Source: Roseateles depolymerans (lineage in GTDB: Bacteria > Pseudomonadota > Gammaproteobacteria > Burkholderiales > Burkholderiaceae_C). Taken from it: a DNA stretch of 64,000 nucleotides. The position numbers and the translations under genes were made by a program. The notes beneath the pieces were generated by a model. The model had not been told where the DNA came from. It ran no database searches and saw nothing but the letters and a program-made list of their open reading frames with translations. Location of the stretch: NCBI RefSeq assembly GCF_003387155.1, contig NZ_QUMT01000002.1, positions 749,694 through 813,693 on the forward strand, in the 5' to 3' direction. Below, piece by piece: positions 58,406 to 64,000 of this stretch; within the stretch, counting starts at the first letter, position 1, and every line of letters begins with the position of its first letter.

Positions 58406-58420
58406 TGTAATATGGTTACC
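58406..58420. promoter_or_regulatory. Candidate HexR operator upstream of edd
   Basis: TGTAATATGGTTACC contains the inverted repeat GTAA-N5-TTAC, the spacing of the HexR consensus (TGTAAT-WWW-ATTACA). It lies 36 bases before the edd start, where a KDPG-sensing repressor would block transcription. The call rests on this single site. Confidence 0.5.
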
Positions 58421-58455
58421 AATCCAACCCAAGCTGAGTTACATCGGCAGCAGGC

Positions 58456-60276
58456 ATGAACAAGACGCTACTCGAGGTTACGGCACGCATTCGTGCCCGC
58501 AGCGCCGCCAGCCGCGAGCGCTATCTGGATCTGATCGACCGCATGTCCGGCCGTCAACGCGGCGTGCAGCGCATGGGCTGCGCGAACGTCGCCCATGCGG
58601 TGGCGGCGTTGCCGGAGAACGACAAGCTGCGCATCGTCGCCGAGAAGGCGCCGCATCTGGGCATCGTGACGGCCTACAACGACATGCTGTCGGCCCATCA
58701 GCCGTACGAAGCCTATCCGGCGCTGATCCGGGACGAGGTGCATCGCCAGGGCGCAACGGCCCAGGTGGCCGGCGGCGTGCCGGCGATGTGTGACGGCGTC
58801 ACGCAGGGCACGCCCGGCATGGAGCTGAGCCTGTTTTCCCGCGACACCATCGCGATGGGCACGGCCGTGGCCCTGTCCCACGATGTCTACGACGGCGCGC
58901 TGCTGCTGGGCATCTGCGACAAGATCGTGCCGGGCCTGCTGATCGGCGCCTTGCATTTCGGTCATCTGCCCTGCGTGTTCGTGCCGGCCGGGCCGATGAG
59001 CTCGGGTCTGTCCAACAACGACAAGGCCAAGGTGCGCGAGCTGTATGCGCAGGGCAAGGTGGGCCGCGACGAGCTGCTCAAGGCCGAGTCCGCCGCCTAT
59101 CACGGCGCCGGCACCTGCACCTTCTACGGCACGGCCAACAGCAATCAGATGCTGCTGGAAGCCATGGGCCTGCATGTGCCGGGGGCCGCTTTCGTGCATC
59201 CGCATGACGGGCTGCGCGAGGCGCTGACCCGCGAGGCCGTCCGGCAACTGCTGGGCATCATCCCGCAGCGCGACTACCGTCCGATCGGCCGTGTGGTGGA
59301 CGAGCGCTGCATCGTCAACGCCATGGTTGCGCTGCTGGCTACCGGCGGCTCGACCAACCATCTGATCCACTGGGTGGCCGTGGCCCGTTCGGCCGGCATC
59401 CTGATCGACTGGAGCGACTTCTCCGACCTGTCCGCCGTCGTGCCGCTGCTGGCCCGCGTCTATCCGAACGGCAGCGCCGATGTGAACCAGTTCCAGGCCG
59501 CGGGTGGGCCGGGGTTCGTGATCCGCGAACTGCTCAAGTCCGGTGCCATGCACGGCGATGTGCTGACCAGCGTGTCCGGTGAATCGCTCAGTGCCTATAC
59601 CCGTCTGCCCAAGCGGGCGGAAGATGGCAGCGTCCACTGGCAGGACCTGCCCGACGCGAGCAGCGACGAGACCGTGCTGCGCACCGCCGCGGCGCCGTTC
59701 TCGGCCACCGGTGGCCTGAAGCTGCTGGCCGGCAATCTGGGCCGTGCGGTGATCAAGGTCTCCGCCGTGCCGGAAGACCGCCACACGGTGGAAGCCCCGG
59801 CCCGGATTTTCGACAGCCAGGAAGCCATGCAGGTCGCCTTCAAGAATGGCGAGCTCGAGCGCGACGTGGTGGTGGTCGTGCGCTTCCAGGGCCCTCAGGC
59901 CAACGGCATGCCGGAGCTGCACAAGCTGACGCCGCCGCTGGCCGTGCTGCAGGGCAAGGGCTTCAAGGTGGCGCTGGTGACGGACGGCCGCATGAGCGGT
60001 GCGTCCGGCAAGGTGCCGGCGGCCATCCACGTCAGCCCGGAGGCGCTGTCTGGCGGTCCGCTGGCCAAGCTGCGGGACGGCGATCTGGTGCGGGTCTGCG
60101 CCAACACCGGCGCACTGACCGCGCTGGTGGACGAAGCCACCTGGGCCGCCCGCGAGATCGCCCAGATCACGCCTGAAGCGGTGCGCGACAACGGCGAGGG
60201 CCTGGGCCGCGAGCTGTTTGCCGGCATGCGCCGCAATGTCTCCAGCGCCGAAGAGGGCGCGGTGACCTGGCTCTGA
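58456..60276 (+). CDS. edd: 6-phosphogluconate dehydratase
   Basis: This 606-residue iron-sulfur dehydratase of the Entner-Doudoroff pathway makes KDPG from 6-phosphogluconate. Blocks include [73 protein letters not shown], the cysteine [16 protein letters not shown], and [17 protein letters not shown]. Three cluster cysteines are apparent (AMCDG, GICDK, GTCTF). It is followed after 35 bases by eda in one operon. Confidence 0.97.
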   Translation: MNKTLLEVTARIRARSAASRERYLDLIDRMSGRQRGVQRMGCANVAHAVAALPENDKLRIVAEKAPHLGIVTAYNDMLSAHQPYEAYPALIRDEVHRQGATAQVAGGVPAMCDGVTQGTPGMELSLFSRDTIAMGTAVALSHDVYDGALLLGICDKIVPGLLIGALHFGHLPCVFVPAGPMSSGLSNNDKAKVRELYAQGKVGRDELLKAESAAYHGAGTCTFYGTANSNQMLLEAMGLHVPGAAFVHPHDGLREALTREAVRQLLGIIPQRDYRPIGRVVDERCIVNAMVALLATGGSTNHLIHWVAVARSAGILIDWSDFSDLSAVVPLLARVYPNGSADVNQFQAAGGPGFVIRELLKSGAMHGDVLTSVSGESLSAYTRLPKRAEDGSVHWQDLPDASSDETVLRTAAAPFSATGGLKLLAGNLGRAVIKVSAVPEDRHTVEAPARIFDSQEAMQVAFKNGELERDVVVVVRFQGPQANGMPELHKLTPPLAVLQGKGFKVALVTDGRMSGASGKVPAAIHVSPEALSGGPLAKLRDGDLVRVCANTGALTALVDEATWAAREIAQITPEAVRDNGEGLGRELFAGMRRNVSSAEEGAVTWL

Positions 60277-60311
60277 GCCGGTTATCCCATGATCGACAAG
60301 GACAAGAACCC

Positions 60312-60947
60312 ATGAGCGAGACCCTCGACACCCTGAGCCTGGCCCAGCACGGCCCGGTGATTCCCGTGATCGTCATTGACCAGTTGGCCCATGCGGTGCC
60401 GCTGGCCCGGGCCCTGGTGGCCGGTGGCGTGAAGGTGCTGGAAGTGACGCTGCGCACGCCGGTGGCGCTGGACGCCATCGCGGCCATTGCCCGGGAGGTG
60501 CCCGAAGCGATCGTCGGTGCCGGCACGCTGCGCACCGCCGCGGATGCGGCAGCGGCCAAGCAGGCGGGAAGCCGGTTTGCGGTCAGCCCGGGCTTTACTG
60601 CGGAACTGGCCCAGGCCTGCGAAGCGCAGGGCCTGCCGCTGCTGCCGGGTGTCTCCACTGCCAGCGAAGTGATGATGGCCGCGGATGCCGGTTATCGCTT
60701 CCTGAAGCTGTTCCCGGCCACCGCCGTGGGCGGCACCAGCCTGCTGAAGGCTTTGGCCGGGCCGTTCCCGGACATCGCCTTCTGCCCGACCGGCGGCATC
60801 ACCGTGCAGACGGCGCCGGACTTCCTGGCGCTGCCCAATGTGAAGGTCTGCGGCGGCTCCTGGCTGACGCCTGGTGACGCGGTGAAGGCCGGCGATTGGG
60901 ACCGCATCACGCGTCTGGCGAAGGAAGCGGGAGCGCTGCGCGCTTAA
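60312..60947 (+). CDS. eda: KDPG aldolase (2-dehydro-3-deoxy-6-phosphogluconate aldolase)
   Basis: This 211-residue class I aldolase cleaves KDPG to pyruvate and glyceraldehyde-3-phosphate. The catalytic Glu lies in KVLEVTLRTPVAL, and the Schiff-base Lys in GYRFLKLFPATAVGG, with FCPTGGITVQTAPDFLALP closing the phosphate site. AAGGA is upstream. It ends 33 bases before a strong terminator. Confidence 0.97.
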   Translation: MSETLDTLSLAQHGPVIPVIVIDQLAHAVPLARALVAGGVKVLEVTLRTPVALDAIAAIAREVPEAIVGAGTLRTAADAAAAKQAGSRFAVSPGFTAELAQACEAQGLPLLPGVSTASEVMMAADAGYRFLKLFPATAVGGTSLLKALAGPFPDIAFCPTGGITVQTAPDFLALPNVKVCGGSWLTPGDAVKAGDWDRITRLAKEAGALRA

Positions 60948-60979
60948 GTCCACGGCCACACCACGCCACCCAAAAGAAG

Positions 60980-61025
60980 AAGGCCGACCCGGCGCCCTGT
61001 AGCGGCGCTGGGTCGGCCTTTTTTT
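60980..61025 (+). terminator. Strong Rho-independent terminator after eda
   Basis: AAGGCCGACCC pairs with GGGTCGGCCTT around a GC-rich loop and is followed by a run of seven T residues. On the minus strand a T-rich flank follows the same hairpin, so it can also end the convergent arsC transcript. Confidence 0.92.
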
Positions 61026-61029
61026 GACT

Positions 61030-61452
61030 TCAGGCGCGGCGAGCGCCACTGTCGTTCACGACCTCGCCGTCTTCCTTGGTGAAGGGGGGCAGGGGACCGA
61101 CAGGCAAGAGCTCCAGCACCCGCTCGGACGGCCGGCACAGCGCGGTGCCCAGGGGCGTGACGACGACGGGCCGGTTCATCAGGATGGGATGGGCAGCCAT
61201 CGCGTCCAGCAGCGCCTCATCGGAGACGGTGGGGTCATTCAGGCCCAGCTCCGTGGCCTGCGATTCCTTGGCCCGCAGCAGCGCCCGCACCGGCTCCCCG
61301 GTGGCGGCGACCAGCGCACGCAGCTCTTCCTTGCCCAGCGGCGTCTTCAGGTACTCGACGACGGTCGGCTCCAGCCCCGCATGCCGGATCAGCGCCAGCG
61401 TGTTGCGGGACGTGCCGCACTTGGGGTTGTGATAGATGACGATGTTGCTCAT
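61030..61452 (-). CDS. arsC: Arsenate reductase, glutaredoxin-dependent type
   Basis: This 140-residue ArsC matches the E. coli R773 class: catalytic Cys12 in IYHNPKCGTSRNTLALIR, then EYLKTPLGKEEL, HPILMNRPVVVTPLGTALCRPSE with the substrate-binding arginines, and FTKEDGEVV. It reduces arsenate to arsenite using glutathione and glutaredoxin. AGGA stands eight bases before the ATG. It is probably co-transcribed with xth. Confidence 0.95.
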   Translation of the reverse strand: MSNIVIYHNPKCGTSRNTLALIRHAGLEPTVVEYLKTPLGKEELRALVAATGEPVRALLRAKESQATELGLNDPTVSDEALLDAMAAHPILMNRPVVVTPLGTALCRPSERVLELLPVGPLPPFTKEDGEVVNDSGARRA

Positions 61453-61473
61453 GGCGGTTGTCCTGGACCTTGC

Positions 61474-62247
61474 TTAGGCCGCCGTATCCAGCGTCACGAT
61501 GACCGGTGCGTGGTCGCTGGGCCGTTCGTTCTTGCGCGGTGCCTTGTCGATGACGCAGGCCGTGACCCGCGGCTTGAGCGCTTCGCTCACCAGGATGTGG
61601 TCGATGCGCAGGCCCTGGTTCTTGCGGAAGGCGAGGTTGCGATAGTCCCACCAGCTCCAGCTCTTGGGCGGTTGCTCGAAGAGCCGGAAGGCATCGACGA
61701 GACCGGCCGCCAGCAGCTGCTGGAAATGTTCCCGCTCCTGCGGCGTGCAGTGGATTTGTCCGGCCCAGGCGACCGGGTCGTAGACGTCGCGGTCTTCGGG
61801 GGCGATGTTGAAGTCGCCCATCAGCACCAGGTTGGGATGGGTCTTGAGCTCTTCCTTCACCTGCGCGCGCAGGCCGTCCAGCCAGGCCATCTTGTAGACG
61901 AACTTCTCGCTGTCCGGCGCCTGGCCGTTGGGGAAGTAAGCGCCGATGACCCGTACGCCGGCGACCGTGCCGGAGATGACCCGGGCCTGTTCATCGGCAT
62001 AGCCCAGGATGTTGCGGGCGATGTCGGTGGCGGGCTCCTTGCTGATGAGGGCGACGCCGTTGTAGGTCTTCTGGCCGAACCATTGCACCTGGTAGCCAGC
62101 GTCCTGGATTTCCTTGGCGGGGAATTTGTCGTCCGTCAGCTTGGTCTCCTGCAGCACGATGGCATCGACCGGGTTGGCGGCGAGCCAGTCCAGCAGTTGC
62201 GGCAGCCGCACCGCGAGGGAGTTGACGTTCCAGGTGGCGAGTTTCAT
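61474..62247 (-). CDS. xthA: Exodeoxyribonuclease III
   Basis: This 257-residue AP endonuclease/exonuclease has the family set MKLATWNVNSLAVRLPQLLDWL, the metal Glu in IVLQETKLTDDKFP, GVALISKEPA, LMGDFNIAPEDRDVYDP, and the C-terminal SWSWWDYRNLAFRKNQGLRIDHIL and PSDHAPVIVTL. It acts in base-excision repair of abasic sites. It diverges from arsR across a 156-base promoter region. Confidence 0.96.
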   Translation of the reverse strand: MKLATWNVNSLAVRLPQLLDWLAANPVDAIVLQETKLTDDKFPAKEIQDAGYQVQWFGQKTYNGVALISKEPATDIARNILGYADEQARVISGTVAGVRVIGAYFPNGQAPDSEKFVYKMAWLDGLRAQVKEELKTHPNLVLMGDFNIAPEDRDVYDPVAWAGQIHCTPQEREHFQQLLAAGLVDAFRLFEQPPKSWSWWDYRNLAFRKNQGLRIDHILVSEALKPRVTACVIDKAPRKNERPSDHAPVIVTLDTAA

Positions 62248-62371
62248 GACGGTCCAATTTCAATTGAAGTGCCGGCCTTCGGCGGGAGGCACGAGCGCCG
62301 GTGGGTCACCAAGGCAATTCGAGCAGTATAGGAAAGCGCCCTGTGCCGCCGGCCCATCCGGGGGCCCCCGC

Positions 62372-62404
62372 TTGCATCTATTTCGTATTTCCATAAAAAT
62401 GGAA
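62372..62404 (+). promoter_or_regulatory. Candidate arsR promoter with dyad overlapping the start codon
   Basis: A -35-like TTGCAT (62372-62377) lies 16 bases before a -10-like TAAAAA (62394-62399). A perfect dyad TTCCAT-AAAA-ATGGAA (62389-62404) covers the -10 and touches the first base of the arsR ATG. It may be the ArsR operator. If the promoter is right, the message would be nearly leaderless. Confidence 0.45.
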
Positions 62405-62733
62405 TGATGGAAGAACAAGACGTCATCAAGGGTCTGGCCGCCCTGGCCCAGCCCTTGCGGCTGCAGGTGTTTCGTGCCCTCGTAGTGGTGGGCGAGCAGG
62501 GCCTGACGCCTGGAGCGATGAACGACGCACTGGGTGTGCCGCCGGCCACGCTGTCCTTTCATCTGAAGGAGCTGGTCTCCGCCGGCCTGGTGACCCAGGA
62601 GCGGGCCAGCCGTCATCTCATCTACCGCGCCAATTTCGAGCGGATGAACGCCGTGCTGGGCTACCTCACCCAGAACTGCTGCCAGGGCGCTGCCTGCGCC
62701 GTGGATGCGACCGCTGCGTCCTGCGGCTGCTGA
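62404..62733 (+). CDS. arsR: ArsR-family arsenic-responsive repressor
   Basis: This 109-residue winged-helix repressor has a DNA-binding part (PLRLQVFRALVVVGEQGLTPGAMNDALGVPPATLSFHLKEL) that lacks the classic CVC metal site of plasmid ArsR. Instead the C-terminus is cysteine-rich: Cys92, 93, 98, 107 and 109 (NCCQGAAC...SCGC). This resembles the C-terminal arsenite site of Acidithiobacillus-type ArsR. Two ATGs (62404, 62407) are adjacent, without a ribosome site. It heads the arsenic operon. Confidence 0.93.
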   Translation: MMEEQDVIKGLAALAQPLRLQVFRALVVVGEQGLTPGAMNDALGVPPATLSFHLKELVSAGLVTQERASRHLIYRANFERMNAVLGYLTQNCCQGAACAVDATAASCGC

Positions 62734-62744
62734 CTGGGGTCCAT

Positions 62745-63257
62745 ATGCTTGAAAAGACTGTCCACGTCCTCATCCTCTGCACCCACAACTCCGCCCGTAG
62801 CGTCCTTGGCGAGGGCATGCTCAACCACTGGGCCAAGCGCCTGGGCAAGGACGTGCAGGCCCACAGCGCGGGCAGCGCCCCGAGTGGCCGCATCAACCCC
62901 TTCGCCGTCGAAGCCCTGCAAAACGCCGGCATCGACACCAGCGGCTACCGCAGCAAGAGTTGGGACGAGTTCACCACGCCTGAGGCCGCGCCCCTGTCGA
63001 TCGTCATCACCGTGTGCGACAGCGCGGCGGCCGAGCAATGCCCCGTCTTTTTTGGCGGCACAGGCCAGCCCGTCAAGGTGCACTGGGGCTACCCCGACCC
63101 GTCCAGCGCCGAGGGCGGCGACGAAGGCAAGCGCCGCGCGTTCGAGTTGACCCGGCAGGCCATCGGCTACCGCATGCTGCAAATGCTGATGCTGCCGCTG
63201 GAAAGCATGAGCAGGGCGGAATTGCAGCAAGCCCTGGTCGGCATCTCCAAGGACTGA
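62745..63257 (+). CDS. arsC: Arsenate reductase, low-molecular-weight phosphatase (thioredoxin) type
   Basis: This 170-residue LMW-PTP-like ArsC has the P-loop LCTHNSARSVLGEG with nucleophile Cys12, and two further cysteines at 91 and 99 (VITVCDSAAAEQCPVFF), which form the relay for thioredoxin-dependent reduction. DPSSAEGGDEGKRRAFELTR is the usual general-acid region. It lies 11 bases after arsR and two bases before the aquaporin gene. It is unrelated to the glutaredoxin-type arsC at 61030. Confidence 0.93.
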   Translation: MLEKTVHVLILCTHNSARSVLGEGMLNHWAKRLGKDVQAHSAGSAPSGRINPFAVEALQNAGIDTSGYRSKSWDEFTTPEAAPLSIVITVCDSAAAEQCPVFFGGTGQPVKVHWGYPDPSSAEGGDEGKRRAFELTRQAIGYRMLQMLMLPLESMSRAELQQALVGISKD

Positions 63258-63259
63258 GC

Positions 63260-63955
63260 ATGAGCCTGCCCCGCAAGCTGCTCGCTGAAGCCCTGGGCAC
63301 CGCGCTGCTGCTCGCCGTCGTCATCGGCTCTGGCGTCATGGCCGAGCGGCTGTCCGGCGGCAACGTTGCAATGGCGCTGCTGGCCAACACGCTGGCCACC
63401 GTCGGTGGCCTCTACATCCTCATCGAGGTGTTCGGCCCTCTCAGCGGGGCCCACTTCAACCCTGCTGTCAGCGCCGTCATGGCCTGGCGCGGTGAACTGC
63501 CCAAGACCGCCCTGGTGCCTTACATCGCTGCCCAGCTCATCGGTGCCGTGCTGGGCGCCTGGCTGGCTCACGCCATGTTCGACATGACGGTGCTGCAGTG
63601 GTCCACCAAGCTGCGTACCGGCACCGGCCAGTGGATCGCCGAGGGCGTCGCCACCTTCGGCCTGCTGCTGGTCATCCTGCGCGCGCCGGCCGGCCGTGCG
63701 TCTGCCATGGTCGCCGCCTACATCGGCGCTGCCTACTGGTTCACGGCCTCCACGTCCTTCGCGAATCCCGCAGCCGTGGTCGGGCGCATGTTCAGCGACA
63801 GCTTTGCGGGCATCGCTCCGACCAGCGCGCCTGGTTTCGTCATCGCCGAGCTGATCGGCGCCGCTTTGGCCGTGGGCGTGAATCGCCTGCTGTCGCCAGC
63901 CCGGCCCGTCGATGAGGCCAGCGCCCACCCAACCCCTCCCGCACGACATGCCTGA
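63260..63955 (+). CDS. MIP/aquaporin-family channel of the arsenic operon
   Basis: This 231-residue major intrinsic protein has six helices and both NPA boxes (SGAHFNPAVSAVM and TSFANPAAVVGRMFSD). Placed between arsC and the next ars gene, it likely acts as an arsenite channel like AqpS of Sinorhizobium, letting arsenite leave down its gradient. That function is inferred from context. The ATG at 63260 immediately follows the arsC stop. The C-terminus overlaps the start of the next gene by eight bases. Confidence 0.85.
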   Translation: MSLPRKLLAEALGTALLLAVVIGSGVMAERLSGGNVAMALLANTLATVGGLYILIEVFGPLSGAHFNPAVSAVMAWRGELPKTALVPYIAAQLIGAVLGAWLAHAMFDMTVLQWSTKLRTGTGQWIAEGVATFGLLLVILRAPAGRASAMVAAYIGAAYWFTASTSFANPAAVVGRMFSDSFAGIAPTSAPGFVIAELIGAALAVGVNRLLSPARPVDEASAHPTPPARHA

Positions 63956-64000
63956 CGCTCTGTTCCCCGATGCGACCTTTCCAGCCCTCGACGCCGGACT
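63948..64000 (+). CDS. Start of a further ars-operon gene (cut by window edge, possibly arsH)
   Basis: An ATG at 63948 overlaps the end of the aquaporin gene and opens MPDALFPDATFPALDAG before the window ends. Overlap and direction argue for a real gene of the same operon. The short N-terminus is compatible with ArsH, common in this position, but 17 residues do not prove it. Confidence 0.4.
   Translation, partial: MPDALFPDATFPALDAG

Noticed and set aside
58468-60030. A 520-codon minus-strand open frame opposite edd
   Set aside because: The edd gene is complete and unmistakable, and the antisense frame has shadow composition and no ribosome site.

Overview
The window is a GC-rich chromosomal segment (roughly two-thirds G+C, strong third-position GC bias, frequent TTG and GTG starts, many ATGA or TTGA gene overlaps). 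Gene content points to a betaproteobacterium of the order Burkholderiales, probably the Rubrivivax/Leptothrix/Roseateles side. The clues are the ribD-ribB-ribH-nusB run, an Entner-Doudoroff edd-eda pair, a PaeA/YtfL-type CNNM protein and fimT/pilE/pilW/pilX/pilV minor pilins. The order-level call is inference. No tRNA, rRNA, CRISPR array, insertion sequence or prophage was seen.

Layout. 1-2663: start of a PAS sensor protein (minus, cut by the window edge), a SixA-type phosphatase and a YtfL/PaeA-type membrane protein. 2671-13935 (minus): a nine-gene type IVb pilus operon ordered like the plasmid R64 thin-pilus genes (major pilin, TcpQ-like protein, secretin lipoprotein, PilO2, PilP, ATPase, inner-membrane platform, lytic transglycosylase), ending in a HerA/DUF87-type ATPase. 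14185-22941: ligA, a DMT transporter, two overlapping alkylation-repair genes with long low-complexity tails, phosphomannomutase and Kdo transferase waaA. 23135-25723: an orphan GspE/PilB-like ATPase carrying four tandem MshEN-like motifs. 25844-33840: pcp, then (minus) ribD, ribB(A), ribH, nusB, an aminotransferase, ybgC, tolQ, tolR and tolA. 33851-37815 (minus): type IVa minor pilins fimT, pilE-like, pilW, pilX and pilV, two of them with repeat-expanded leader peptides. 38214-39528: osmC plus a small islet with an orphan Tai4-like immunity protein and an unexplained ORF. 39568-49795: nrdR, glyA, a lytic transglycosylase, ubiD, a YdcF/ElyC protein and a 1462-residue DUF748 protein. 50029-58316: a DUF3800 protein of unlike composition, msrA, a ZnuD-like TonB-dependent receptor with a small upstream partner, pdxH, a MobA-like nucleotidyltransferase, chaC and a second DMT transporter. 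58456-60947: edd-eda behind a candidate HexR operator. 61030-64000: glutaredoxin-type arsC, xth, and an arsenic operon (arsR, thioredoxin-type arsC, aquaporin, start of a further gene).

How the genes work together. Two unrelated type IV pilus systems are represented. One is a nearly complete IVb machine lacking its own prepilin peptidase here. The other is the minor-pilin set of a IVa machine whose motor and secretin lie elsewhere. Housekeeping blocks cover riboflavin, Tol envelope energetics, one-carbon/serine, Entner-Doudoroff and LPS core. A recurring feature is short in-frame DNA repeats that lengthen otherwise ordinary proteins at termini, leaders or linkers.
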